Assembly (NCBI GenBank): GCA_026169375.1
Contig: JAPFCR010000009.1
Span: forward strand, 27,040-91,039
Source of the DNA: Sporosarcina sp.
GTDB taxonomy: Bacteria > Bacillota > Bacilli > Bacillales_A > Planococcaceae
Reading direction: 5' to 3'
Length of the DNA: 64,000 nucleotides
This document shows, one piece after another, positions 1 through 8,255 of the stretch. Made by a program: the position numbers and the translations under genes. Position 1 is the first letter of the stretch, and every line of letters begins with the position of its first letter. The notes under the pieces are model-generated. The model saw nothing but the letters and a program-made list of their open reading frames with translations, ran no database searches and was not told where the DNA came from.

Positions 1-1411
1 TTGTTTTAATTTGTTCAGTGCCTTCTTCTACCTCTTTATATCCAGCTTGGAGTGAGGATACGACACTAAAAGATTCGTTTTGAATGTTATTGACAATATC
101 TGTAATATTTGACACTGAATTCGATGATTGCTCCGCTAATTTTCTAACTTCGTCTGCTACGACAGCAAACCCTTTTCCATGCTCTCCTGCTCTAGCCGCT
201 TCAATTGCCGCGTTTAAAGCTAATAAGTTTGTTTGGTCTGCAATATCTTGAATAACAGAAACTAATTCCGATATTTCTTTCGCATGGGTATCTAATCCTT
301 CCACCTTTTCAACTGCTTGAAGAACAATGTGATCGATTGTAGCCATTTGTTCGGTCGAAAACTCCATTAATGAAGCACCTTCATTGGTCATTCGTAAAAC
401 TTCAGTTGAGGATTGTTGGATATGTTCCCCATTTTCATTCGTCTCTTCCACTTTAACGGTAAAAGAATTCATCTGAAAAGAAAGATCGTTTACGCTGCTT
501 GCTTCACTTTCTGAACCAATTGCTAATTCTTGCATAGTTGACGCGACTTGGTCCGATCCTTCCATGACTTCGTTTGAAGACTGCATAAGTCCACCGCTTT
601 GGTGCGTGACTGTTTCTGACACTTGATGAATGTCCTTTATTAATCCTTGCATATTTTCCTGCATTCTATTTGTTGCAACAGTTAGCTGACCAATTTCGTC
701 TTTCAGCTTTGTTTCTAATGGGTTTCCACTGAAATCTCCACTCGCAATTAGTCGCATTCGGTTTGTTACAGCTTGTAAAGGTCTCGAGATTATGTTTGAT
801 GTAATAATTGCAATCGCTATGCCAGAAATCACAACTAAAACACTTACGATACTTACAATTAGTCTCGTCTTTTTCCCGTCTGCTAAAAGAGTCTCTTCCA
901 ATTCAATAATCTGACTTCCTCTACTTAAAGCGCCTCCTTCATAATCTTCAACTAAAGCGCTAACGCCTTCGTCTGCGATCAGTAAATTTTCATATGCAAG
1001 TTTTTCATCTCCGTGGTCATACTCATTAAATACATTTTCAATGATAAAATCGTTCCATTCAGCAGTTTGTTGCTTAATCTCATCAAATCCTGCCATCGGT
1101 ATTCTTTCCATAATCGTTTGATGATTTTCTTCTGATAACTTTTCTGCCTCGGTGAAATTCTCCTTATGTATTTGATCTCCAGTTAATACATAACCACGCG
1201 CTGACCCTATTCTATCGTAAATAGATCGAATGATTTTCTCATCGCCGAGTACAATTGGGAAATCTCTATGGACAATTGCTTCGACTGTTTTATTATTTTT
1301 ATTTAAGATGACCATGTTGTAAGTCATTAAACTACTTACTAGTAATAACACAAGCGTAAAACCTACGATCATTTTTGAACGGATCCTTTTAAAGTTTAAA
1401 ATCTTTTTCAT
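1..1411 (-). CDS. Methyl-accepting chemotaxis protein (C-terminus outside window)
   Basis: This is a membrane chemoreceptor that senses a ligand outside the cell and controls the CheA kinase. Read from the ATG at 1411, it starts [13 protein letters not shown], then has a first membrane segment at about residues 13-33. A helical extracellular region of about 150 residues follows, then a second membrane segment ([19 protein letters not shown]), a HAMP region ([11 protein letters not shown]) and the methyl-accepting helices. The signalling hairpin is visible as [19 protein letters not shown] followed by [17 protein letters not shown], which is diagnostic of the family. An AGGGGTG ribosome binding site lies just upstream of the start. 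The gene runs off the left edge, so the C-terminal end is not seen. The ligand cannot be told from the sequence; the extracellular region looks like a four-helix-bundle type. Confidence 0.95.
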   Translation of the reverse strand, partial: MKKILNFKRIRSKMIVGFTLVLLLVSSLMTYNMVILNKNNKTVEAIVHRDFPIVLGDEKIIRSIYDRIGSARGYVLTGDQIHKENFTEAEKLSEENHQTIMERIPMAGFDEIKQQTAEWNDFIIENVFNEYDHGDEKLAYENLLIADEGVSALVEDYEGGALSRGSQIIELEETLLADGKKTRLIVSIVSVLVVISGIAIAIITSNIISRPLQAVTNRMRLIASGDFSGNPLETKLKDEIGQLTVATNRMQENMQGLIKDIHQVSETVTHQSGGLMQSSNEVMEGSDQVASTMQELAIGSESEASSVNDLSFQMNSFTVKVEETNENGEHIQQSSTEVLRMTNEGASLMEFSTEQMATIDHIVLQAVEKVEGLDTHAKEISELVSVIQDIADQTNLLALNAAIEAARAGEHGKGFAVVADEVRKLAEQSSNSVSNITDIVNNIQNESFSVVSSLQAGYKEVEEGTEQIKT

Positions 1412-1707
1412 AACCACACCCCTAATTAACATTAATCATTGTACGTTGAACTTTAATACCTAATGCACTTTTTTAGCATATAGTATAAAATACTCACCAA
1501 AAAACTGCCTTTCTAATGATAAAGTATAACTACTTAATAATCAATATAAAACAAAATTATATAATTCATTTTTCCTATACGTTTACTAGAAACAAAATTA
1601 GGATACGGACCAATCTAACTGGATAACCACATCCTCTTTTCTCATTGACTTCTTTCTGATGGCCATCTTATAATTAAGTTTGTCTGAATATTAAAAAAGG
1701 AGCGAAA
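1412..1707. other. Divergent intergenic region, AT-rich
   Basis: This stretch of about 300 bases separates the leftward chemoreceptor from the rightward RraA-like gene and must hold both promoters. I see no coding remnant. The ribosome binding site AAAAAGGAGCG of the right-hand gene lies at its end. Confidence 0.5.
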
Positions 1708-2331
1708 ATGATGAACTTAAATGTAGAACAACTTCAATCCGTTTCAACTACAGCGATTTCTGATGTATTAAAAGGAATGAACAACCTAGATCCATCAATT
1801 AAACCATTACAAGAAGACTATAAAATCATTGGGCCAGCTTACACAGTAAAGTTAGCAGTCGGGGATAATTTGTATTTATTTAAAGCATTAAAAGAAGCAC
1901 AACCCGGTGATATTTTAGTTGTCGATGTCAAAGGAGATACGTACCGGGCAATTGCAGGGGATTTTGTGGTAGGAATGATGCAAACACTTGAACTTGGTGG
2001 ACTTGTCGTTGACGGCGCTATTCGGGATTTGATTGATATTAAAAAATTAAACTTTCCGGTCTTTTCAAAAGGCACAACTGTCGCTTCAGGAAGTAAAAAA
2101 GGACCTGGCAAGACCAATGTACCGATTTCATGTGGAGGTGCTTCTGTACAACCTGGTGACTTAATAGTTGGAGATGCAAATGGCGTTGTCGTTATTTCGA
2201 AAGATGAAGCAGAAACAGTGTTACAAAAAGCACAAGAAAAAGAGGCAGCAGATGAAGAGCGTGAAGCCAAATATGGTCAAAGTAAAGAAATGATCTATAA
2301 ATATATTGACGGAATGATTGCGAAAAGTTAA
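1708..2331 (+). CDS. RraA-fold family protein (aldolase/decarboxylase-like)
   Basis: The 207-residue protein belongs to the RraA / 4-hydroxy-4-methyl-2-oxoglutarate aldolase fold family. Known members are oxaloacetate decarboxylases or HMG/CHA aldolases; the E. coli member inhibits RNase E. The family metal and substrate motif is seen as GGLVVDGAIRDL at about residues 97-108, with the Arg-Asp pair that contacts pyruvate and the divalent metal, and GDFVVGMM before it. Length is normal for single-domain members. A ribosome binding site (AAAAAGGAG) precedes two adjacent ATG codons at 1708 and 1711; either may be used. It is a single-gene unit followed by a terminator. The name dimethylmenaquinone methyltransferase found in old annotations is a misnomer for this family. 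The real substrate is unknown. Confidence 0.85.
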   Translation: MMNLNVEQLQSVSTTAISDVLKGMNNLDPSIKPLQEDYKIIGPAYTVKLAVGDNLYLFKALKEAQPGDILVVDVKGDTYRAIAGDFVVGMMQTLELGGLVVDGAIRDLIDIKKLNFPVFSKGTTVASGSKKGPGKTNVPISCGGASVQPGDLIVGDANGVVVISKDEAETVLQKAQEKEAADEEREAKYGQSKEMIYKYIDGMIAKS

Positions 2332-2387
2332 TTTTTATTTTACAAATCAAATTCACCGAACAATTAAACGATAAATTTCTATATAAC

Positions 2388-2427
2388 AAAACACCCCTCC
2401 GACCGATTCTGATCGAGGGGTTGTTTT
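2388..2427 (+). terminator. Rho-independent terminator after the RraA-like gene
   Basis: An imperfect hairpin pairs AACACCCCTCCGA with TCGAGGGGTTGTT and runs into TTTT. It lies 57 bases after the stop codon. Confidence 0.8.
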
Positions 2428-2491
2428 ATTAGGAATATTCAAACAAGAAAGCGTTGCCATTTCATTTGAATAATCTTGCTAAATTTCTAAA

Positions 2492-2680
2492 TTAATACGC
2501 TTCTTCTTCAAACTGATCTACTACATAGACAACTCCTGCGAATAATAAAGCACCCATGCTAGCCATATAGATAATCGATTTTAAAATAAGATGAATAGAT
2601 TCTACGCCACTAACGACGACACACGCAAAAACGATAAATATGAATAAAGAAATTAGTACATTACTTTTCATTTCCTTCAC
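2492..2680 (-). CDS. Small hypothetical membrane protein (62 aa)
   Basis: I do not recognise this protein. It has two predicted membrane segments (about residues 9-28 and 34-54) and an acidic tail, DQFEEEAY. A strong ribosome binding site (CTTAGGAGGGTGAA) sits just before the ATG at 2680, which supports real expression. It stands alone between convergent and divergent neighbours. No function can be proposed. Confidence 0.65.
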   Translation of the reverse strand: MKEMKSNVLISLFIFIVFACVVVSGVESIHLILKSIIYMASMGALLFAGVVYVVDQFEEEAY

Positions 2681-3105
2681 CCTCCTAAGTTTGAATTTGA
2701 TAAGTTTAACTTCAGAGACCTATTAATTACTAGTATACACTAAATTGTGAACAAAAACTTCACAATTTGAGATTTCCTTCAAAAAAGTTGAAGATATTAC
2801 TTGCAACGAATAAAAACCCCTTTAAAAACCAGGTTTTCCTCGCTTTCAAAGAGGCTTTGTGAACTTTTTAAGGCGAAAGAATAATTTTGGTCATCTGTGC
2901 ATAAATCTAGGTCACCTGTGCATCACACAATTTCAAAACAATTCACTTCATCGCTTCGATTCAGATCAATATCTGAATGACACGATAAATTCCATTATTC
3001 ATGATATAATAAAATTAACAATAACCTCGCTCATTTTCTAAATTAAATTTCCAACATGAATATTATATTAAAACCCTAAAAATTCATTAAAAGGAGTGAC
3101 TTATC
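2681..3105. other. Intergenic region with a decayed palindromic repeat
   Basis: No gene is seen. Around 2890-2950 there are CATCTGTGCAT and CACCTGTGCATCACACAATTT, which look like a decayed member of the CCTGTGCA repeat family found elsewhere in this window. The end of the region holds the promoter and ribosome binding site (AAAAGGAGTGACTT) of the next operon. Confidence 0.45.
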
Positions 3106-3351
3106 ATGAAATGGGAAGATGTACGCAAGCTATATCCTAATCAATATGTAAAACTTATGATTCTTAAATCACACCTAGAAGAAGACAAGAAAATAGTAAC
3201 GGACGTTGCTTTAGTCAATATTATAGATGATTCAAAAACGGCTACTAAAGAGTTGTTGAAATCAAAAGACGATACAATTGTTTACCATACAGGTTCTGAA
3301 AAAATTGTGATTGAAATGAGAAAGCCTACAGGATTAAGGAGCATAAGATGA
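3106..3351 (+). CDS. Hypothetical protein, first gene of protease operon (81 aa)
   Basis: The protein is unrecognised. It starts MKWEDVRKLYPNQYVKL after a good AAAAGGAG site. It is hydrophilic, with no signal peptide or membrane segment, and mixed alpha/beta in appearance. Its stop codon overlaps the start of the retropepsin-like protease by 4 bases (ATGA), so the two are translationally coupled. Small partner plus protease could form a regulatory or toxin-antitoxin-like pair, but nothing in the sequence proves this. Confidence 0.7.
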   Translation: MKWEDVRKLYPNQYVKLMILKSHLEEDKKIVTDVALVNIIDDSKTATKELLKSKDDTIVYHTGSEKIVIEMRKPTGLRSIR

Positions 3352-3734
3352 TGGAATTGGAGTTGAGAAACTATTTACTTGAAACCGCAATGACCATTTC
3401 ATATAAAGGAAAAACCATGCTCATCGATAAACTTGTTGTTGATACTGGTGCAGCTCATACACTGATCTCATCAGATATTGTTGATCAGATAGGAATTTAC
3501 TTTGAAAGTGGCGATCCTTTAGTAAGTTCTTATGGGATTGGCGGAGTGGAATACTCTTTTCGAAAATCAGTTAACAATATTAAAATTGGAGCGCATAAAA
3601 TACAAGATATAAGGCTAGATTTCGGCAATTTAGACGGATGGGATATTAACGGGTTAATTGGATTAGATATCCTAATGAAAGCAGAGTTCATCATTGATTT
3701 AAAGAAATTGGAATTGATTCAAACCCTTTCATAA
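3348..3734 (+). CDS. Retropepsin-like (clan AA) aspartic protease
   Basis: This 128-residue protein is a single-domain aspartic protease of the retroviral type, expected to act as a homodimer. The catalytic motif is VVDTGAAHTLIS near residues 28-39 (Asp-Thr-Gly-Ala). The flap-like glycines (SYGIGGVEY) and the family's C-terminal signature (INGLIGLDILMKAEFIIDL) are all present. There is no signal peptide, so it probably acts in the cytoplasm. It overlaps the upstream 81-residue gene by 4 bases, and a terminator follows, which gives a two-gene operon. The substrate is unknown; the upstream protein is an obvious candidate partner. Confidence 0.85.
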   Translation: MMELELRNYLLETAMTISYKGKTMLIDKLVVDTGAAHTLISSDIVDQIGIYFESGDPLVSSYGIGGVEYSFRKSVNNIKIGAHKIQDIRLDFGNLDGWDINGLIGLDILMKAEFIIDLKKLELIQTLS

Positions 3735-3792
3735 ATTTATTTTCTCATTACGACTTCCCTAAAAATTGAAAGAATATATTGTTGGCTTAGCT

Positions 3793-3825
3793 AACCCGCA
3801 TAATTATTTTATTTATGTGGGTTTT
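3793..3825 (+). terminator. Terminator of the protease operon
   Basis: AACCCGCATAA pairs with TTATGTGGGTT and is followed by TTTTATAATT. It lies about 60 bases after the protease stop codon. Confidence 0.75.
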
Positions 3826-3928
3826 ATAATTGTTTATGATCCGAAAATTTCTAGCCGGTTTTCACAATGACTTGATCTGTTCCTACAAACAGAAAAACAC
3901 CTATCTTGCCGCGTTGACAAAGTAACAC

Positions 3929-3972
3929 TTACCTGTGCAGCAAACTATTCAGAATTTAATGTTGCACAGGTA
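3929..3972. repeat. Palindromic repeat, type A copy 1
   Basis: TACCTGTGCAGCAAAC at the left end is matched by an inverted TTGCACAGGTA at the right end, with a small AATTC-type palindrome between. This copy has TACC/GGTA instead of the usual TGCC/GGCA, a compensated change that keeps the stem. Confidence 0.85.
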
Positions 3973-3981
3973 CAGCAATAC

Positions 3982-4024
3982 CAAAAAGCATTCATGATCT
4001 TCTCACAATCATGAATGCTTTTCC
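3982..4024 (-). terminator. Terminator of satP (probably bidirectional)
   Basis: AGCATTCATGAT pairs perfectly with ATCATGAATGCT. It has AAAAA on its left and TTTT on its right, so it can stop transcription from both sides. A close copy of the hairpin is at 11987-12020 beside a fragment of the same transporter. Confidence 0.8.
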
Positions 4025-4089
4025 TGGTTTTTTAATCATTTACTCGGTCGCTTCAATCTCATAAGTTCGCAGAATCATACTCTGCCAGC

Positions 4090-4653
4090 CTATAGCGGTA
4101 ACATCGGCTTACCATGTTCGTGATTGATCACTTGCGCAAGCCCTGTGTAAATTGCAGAAAGTCCGCAGACGATGCCTACCCAGCCTCCTGCTACCTGAAT
4201 CGCGTGAATACCTGTAAAATCTGCAATGGATAAGAGAATGAACAAAATTGTTAACGTAAGAAATACAATTTGTAACGAACGATCATGTGTCAGTGTGCCC
4301 ACATACATCATCAATGTAAAAATCGCCCACAGAAGAAGATAGTATCCCATACTGTAGTCGTCCGCAGCAGCAATGCTCGTAAATGGATTCATCCAAATTA
4401 AAATCAAAGACCACCAGAAAAATCCGTAAGCTGTAAAGGCAGTTGCACCAAATACGTTCTTATTTTTAAACTCCATTATTCCTGCTATGATCTGTGCCGC
4501 CCCGCCAAGTGCAAAGCCCATTGCAACAATTACAATGGATAACGGGATGATATCTGCATTATGTAAATTCAGCAACACGGTCGTCACACCAAAACCAAAC
4601 AGACCTAGCGGCGCTGGATTGGCAATCGTAGAAACTTTATTTTCGTTTGTCAT
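4090..4653 (-). CDS. satP: GPR1/FUN34/YaaH (SatP) family acetate/succinate transporter
   Basis: This is an inner-membrane transporter of the AceTr family, whose characterised members carry acetate or succinate with protons. The signature NPAPLGLFGFG lies at the N-terminus (about residues 11-21), followed by six hydrophobic segments. The C-terminus LAQVINHEHGKPMLPL is typical of Gram-positive members. I chose the ATG at 4653 (MTNENKVS) because GATATGGAGGTT sits at the correct distance; an upstream ATG would overlap that site. The length of 187 residues is normal. A terminator follows. A decayed partial copy of its 3' end and terminator occurs at about 12 kb. The exact substrate cannot be read from the sequence. 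Confidence 0.9.
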   Translation of the reverse strand: MTNENKVSTIANPAPLGLFGFGVTTVLLNLHNADIIPLSIVIVAMGFALGGAAQIIAGIMEFKNKNVFGATAFTAYGFFWWSLILIWMNPFTSIAAADDYSMGYYLLLWAIFTLMMYVGTLTHDRSLQIVFLTLTILFILLSIADFTGIHAIQVAGGWVGIVCGLSAIYTGLAQVINHEHGKPMLPL

Positions 4654-4752
4654 TTGTAACCTCCATATCATTTCTCAAACTACAACAATCTATCACAAAC
4701 GAAAGACCTTTACAAATTATTATACCGATAAAATTTTTATTCGTTTTACTCA

Positions 4753-4794
4753 TGCCTGTGCAGCAAACGATTCTGAATTCTATAGTGCACAGAT
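4753..4794. repeat. Palindromic repeat, type A copy 2 (decaying)
   Basis: TGCCTGTGCAGCAAACGATT at the left, GTGCACAGATA at the right. Several stem positions no longer pair, unlike the other copies. Confidence 0.75.
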
Positions 4795-4955
4795 ATAGCA
4801 AATTCATACAAGTACATTATTCAAATATGGGCATACTACAAAAAGCGGAAGTGAAGATTTAACTGAAGGTCGGAAATTTAAAGATCGTCTTCACCACGCC
4901 CCTAACTTTTTATTACAGGACTTTCAGTAATTAGTCTTAAGGAGGATATTTTATC

Positions 4956-5750
4956 ATGCCATTAATCAAAGAATTAGAATCCTTAAAGGAATTCGGCTGT
5001 GAAGACCGTTGTGTATTAAGTGTGTATTTAAATACAAATCCAGGTGATCCCGAACTGTTAAACGGTGGATGGAAAATTCATTTGAAAAATGGGTTGAAAC
5101 GCATTGAAGAGTATTTAGCAGCTTCAGAAGACGACAAAGAACTAAAAGCTTTCAAGAAACTAAGGAAAAAGGTAACAGAAGAAGTCGAAAAAAATATGAA
5201 CAGCCTTAGAAAAAGCGTTGTCCTGTTTGCTGCGGTTGAGCCTGAACTGTGGTCGGTTCACTACGTTCAAGTCCCTGTAAAAACGAGCTTTCATTGGGAA
5301 AATAAGCCCGTAACTGAAGAAATCGAATATATGTACAAAGCCTATCCTGAAGCGGGTGTAATATTACCGAGTTTCGGTGAAATACGCATTTTAGACACAG
5401 CGATGGGTGCTGTTAAAGATGAAATGATCTATGCATTTGACGCAGATGGTGGAGATTGGCGAAACCAAAAAGAAGAATCGAACATTCAAGATCAAAAATC
5501 TAAGAAGACAGCGAGTCCTTTTATGAGCCCCCGACCAAAAGCGAATTTGAAAGGCTTTTTTAAAGGAATGAATCAAGTTATTGAAAAGTTAAAGAAAGAA
5601 CGCGGATGGAAGGAAGTCCATGTATCTGGCGAAGTAGATGCTGCCAATGCCTTTGCAGAAACATTACGAGAAAAACCGGCAAGCTGTATTTACAAGAACT
5701 TAAATAACAGTAAAGCGCATGAAATCATCCATCAGGTTTTTGAAAAGTAA
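4956..5750 (+). CDS. VLRF1/baeRF-family protein (release-factor-1-like fold)
   Basis: This is a 264-residue protein of the bacterial archaeo-eukaryotic-release-factor-like group. It begins with a stretch usual for the family, VLSVYLNTNPGDPELLNGGWKIHLKNG quoted in two parts as VLSVYLNTNPGD and GGWKIHLKNG. A central beta-rich domain (VVLFAAVEPELWSVHYVQVP) is followed by a C-terminal Lys-rich region (about 160-210) and a final alpha/beta segment (EVHVSGEVDAANAFAETL). No GGQ peptide-release motif is visible, so a direct release-factor role is not supported. The ribosome binding site AAGGAGG fixes the ATG at 4956. It stands alone. Family functions are largely unproven; ribosome or RNA binding is inference from fold. 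Confidence 0.6.
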   Translation: MPLIKELESLKEFGCEDRCVLSVYLNTNPGDPELLNGGWKIHLKNGLKRIEEYLAASEDDKELKAFKKLRKKVTEEVEKNMNSLRKSVVLFAAVEPELWSVHYVQVPVKTSFHWENKPVTEEIEYMYKAYPEAGVILPSFGEIRILDTAMGAVKDEMIYAFDADGGDWRNQKEESNIQDQKSKKTASPFMSPRPKANLKGFFKGMNQVIEKLKKERGWKEVHVSGEVDAANAFAETLREKPASCIYKNLNNSKAHEIIHQVFEK

Positions 5751-5758
5751 CTTTTACA

Positions 5759-5803
5759 TGCCTGTGCAGCAAACAATTCTGAATTCAATGTTGCACAGGC
5801 ACA
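5759..5803. repeat. Palindromic repeat, type A copy 3
   Basis: TGCCTGTGCAGCAAACAATT pairs with the inverted arm TTGCACAGGCA. It starts nine bases after the VLRF1 stop codon, so it may also act as a weak terminator. Confidence 0.85.
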
Positions 5804-5852
5804 TATTTTATATGCTTCCCCCCAAGCGTTTCAACGTACTTTCTTCCAAAAT

Positions 5853-6818
5853 TCACGCATAAGTCACCTGATTACGACCATTATTCTTTGATATATATAA
5901 CGCTTGGTCTGCTCTAGATTGAATGTCTTTTTTTGTGTCCCCTGTTTTACTAGTCGCAATACCTACGCTAATCGTTACGGGTGACTTCTCTGAAAAGGAT
6001 GCTTCAATACTTATACGAATTCTTTCTGCAATTTGAACTGCGTTTTCCTTATTCGTATTAGGCAAAATTAAAGCAAACTCTTCCCCTCCATAACGGGCGG
6101 AAATAGCATTCTCCCCTGAATAACTCTTTAAAATAGCTGCCAGCTCTATGAGCATTTGATCACCTGCTAAGTGACCATATGTATCATTAATACTCTTAAA
6201 ATAATCAACATCTATCATAAGTAAGGAAAATGGATTCAAATTTCTTTTAAATAAAGCGAGGTTTTCAAACAGCAACTTGCTGTAACTTCTTCGATTATGA
6301 AGTCCTGTTAATCCGTCTGTAAATGCCCATCCTTGTAGTTTTTCATTTAACTCTAATAGTTCTTTTTGTTTCAACTCTAACTCACTACGAACTTGTTCAA
6401 GTTCACTTATCGCCTTTTTTTTCAATCGGCTCTTTTCTTCTACCTCTTTTTTTGCGAGTAACACTACTTTCTCATATTCATGTCGTTTCTTCATCGTCAA
6501 AACAATACAGTCATTGACAAGTATTCCGTTTCGCTTATTGCGGGTTGCGTTTAGGAGCACGGGTATAGAATCGCCACTTTTTGATTGAAGCGTTAGATAC
6601 ATTTCCTCCACAGTCTCCTGCACGCTCATCATTGGGAAAAAGTAAAGTTGGTAAAAGACTTTCGTAGGTTTCGTCAAGATAAAATTTATATGATTTCCTT
6701 GTACCTCATCTATATTGAATTCTAATAGTTCCAACAATGTAGTGTTGATACTTAGAATCGTACCGTCATCGGCAAGAGATACATATCCACAAGGGGCAAA
6801 ATCCAATTGTTCATCCAT
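5853..6818 (-). CDS. PAS-GGDEF diguanylate cyclase, RsbQ-linked
   Basis: The 321-residue protein should make cyclic di-GMP from GTP. A PAS domain fills residues 1-110 ([20 protein letters not shown] at the start), a coiled coil of [24 protein letters not shown] type covers about 115-162, and a GGDEF domain covers 165-321. The active-site motif is GGEEF at 244-248, with the [10 protein letters not shown] entry motif near 168 and [12 protein letters not shown] with the metal-binding Asp near 203. No RxxD inhibitory site lies before GGEEF, so product inhibition through that site is unlikely. The start overlaps the end of the RsbQ-like gene by 8 bases. In B. subtilis, RsbQ signals through the PAS domain of RsbP, a phosphatase; here the PAS is wired to a cyclase instead. 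Confidence 0.9.
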   Translation of the reverse strand: MDEQLDFAPCGYVSLADDGTILSINTTLLELLEFNIDEVQGNHINFILTKPTKVFYQLYFFPMMSVQETVEEMYLTLQSKSGDSIPVLLNATRNKRNGILVNDCIVLTMKKRHEYEKVVLLAKKEVEEKSRLKKKAISELEQVRSELELKQKELLELNEKLQGWAFTDGLTGLHNRRSYSKLLFENLALFKRNLNPFSLLMIDVDYFKSINDTYGHLAGDQMLIELAAILKSYSGENAISARYGGEEFALILPNTNKENAVQIAERIRISIEASFSEKSPVTISVGIATSKTGDTKKDIQSRADQALYISKNNGRNQVTYA

Positions 6819-7652
6819 TATAAAGACCTATTCCTAACGATTGGCGATCTTCATTCGAAGCCAAATATTCACTGATTAATTGTATTGTTTCTTCCGGGTG
6901 ACTCATATGGGGACAATGGCCAGTCGCTTTCATTTGGAGAAGTATACTGTTCGGCATATGCTGTTTCATATAATGTCCAACTTCAAGGGGCGCGATTGTG
7001 TCATCTGAGCATTGTAGCAGTAAAGTAGGCTTCTTAACCATTGGCAAGCTGCTCCTATAGTCAGAAAAAACGTTGCGATAGCGAATTCGCGTGCAATTTT
7101 CGGATCCGTGGAACAAAAACTTTCTTCAAGCTCTTCTGAAAGTTCAGGGCGCTCAGGATTTTTCATGACTAACTGTGAAAGATAATTAGCCCAACCGATG
7201 TAATTTAACTCCATCATATTAATAAGCCCATCCAAATCTTCCTTCTCAAATCCGCCTAAATATTCAGGTGGATCATTTAAATAGCATGGGGATGGACCAA
7301 TCAAGATTAGTTCCTTAAATAATTTTGGGTCTTTAATGGATGCGAGCAGACCAATAATCGATCCTACAGAGTGCCCGATAAAAGTAACCTCCATTAAGTT
7401 CAACGTTGAACATATTTCAATAATATCCTCGGCATATCCGTTTAAATCACGATACTTGCTAGAACAGTACGCATCATAATCAGATTTTCCAGACCCCACG
7501 TAATCAAATAAAACAACTCGATAATTTTCTTCAAATGTTGGTGCAACAAATCTCCACATATTCTGGTCACACCCAAACCCTGGAGCAAAAATTATCGTTT
7601 GGGGACCATTACCTGAGACATTTACATTATTTCGCAATAGAACATTACTCAT
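6811..7652 (-). pseudogene. rsbQ: RsbQ-like alpha/beta hydrolase, frameshifted
   Basis: The gene encodes a close RsbQ homologue, the hydrolase that activates the PAS sensor in the B. subtilis energy-stress pathway. The N-terminal part ([22 protein letters not shown], the nucleophile elbow FIGHSVGS with catalytic Ser, and [19 protein letters not shown]) ends in [18 protein letters not shown]. The reading frame then breaks and resumes as [19 protein letters not shown] with the catalytic His in [12 protein letters not shown]. The break is at a run of six A on the plus strand (7065-7070); one more base would restore the frame exactly as in B. subtilis RsbQ. I chose the ATG at 7652 from AGGAGGT upstream and from the family start. 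It may be a real inactivation, a phase-variable site, or a sequencing error. Confidence 0.85.
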
Positions 7653-7835
7653 TACCCCGAGAACCTCCTCTATTTCATTGGAGTATACCCTGTACGGATA
7701 TAGCAAAATACTCCTGTACCCTATATTATATAAGTTTTCTTTTCACTACAAGTGTAACGGGTCATTGGCTTTAGATGGCTCCATATAAAAAAAGGAACCA
7801 ATCATAGAGCATCAGCAATTGATAAAGTGAAACTT

Positions 7836-8010
7836 CAATCAGTGGGGGTTTGCTTTATACCCCACTGATTGAAAAGGAACACAAGCTAAGTGCGTCACGT
7901 CCTGTGACAACGCTTGCGTGACCAACATCATGTTGGCCTCAATCGGGCTTTTACGGGCAGCCCGACTCCCACTTATCTTTACCGTTTTCACTTAAATATT
8001 GAAGTGGGAG
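7836..8010. other. Highly structured non-coding element, possible IS200/IS605-derived end
   Basis: This region has a chain of hairpins and no reading frame. TCAATCAGTGGGG pairs with CCCCACTGATTGA (7836-7873). CCAACATCATGTTGG and CGGGCttttacgggcaGCCCG follow at about 7921-7965. GACTCCCACTT (from 7964) pairs with AAGTGGGAGTC ending near 8012. The pattern of subterminal palindromes around a folded core resembles the ends of IS200/IS605 elements, or a structured RNA. No transposase is present. It lies upstream of the pflB promoter. The identity is not established. Confidence 0.4.
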
Positions 8011-8159
8011 TCTTACTGCTCGTTAATGCGGGATAAATCAGACCAAATTGTTTTGAAATATCTTTCGACAACGACACTCTGTAATTTTTTTGTTTTCACA
8101 TTTCACATAAATGTATGCCCTTCACTTTAGCGTTCATAAAATTGTTGCAATTACCTGGA

Positions 8160-8188
8160 TTACGTCTGTGTTTTTTATGTTATATTAT
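8160..8188 (+). promoter_or_regulatory. Possible pflB promoter
   Basis: TTACGT at 8160 and TATTAT at 8183 are 17 bases apart and would start transcription just ahead of the Rex-like site. The -35 match is weak, so this is tentative. Confidence 0.35.
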
Positions 8189-8200
8189 TTACAAGAAAGA

Positions 8201-8218
8201 TTGTTCACCGTTTCACAA
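8201..8218 (+). promoter_or_regulatory. Rex-like redox operator upstream of pflB
   Basis: TTGTTCACCGTTTCACAA matches the Rex consensus TTGTGAA-N4-TTCACAA, with a perfect right half and a left half differing at two positions. Rex represses fermentation genes when NADH is low, which fits control of pyruvate formate-lyase. Confidence 0.6.
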
Positions 8219-8255
8219 TCTATTATTCTAAAAAAATACTTTGGAGGTATTCACC

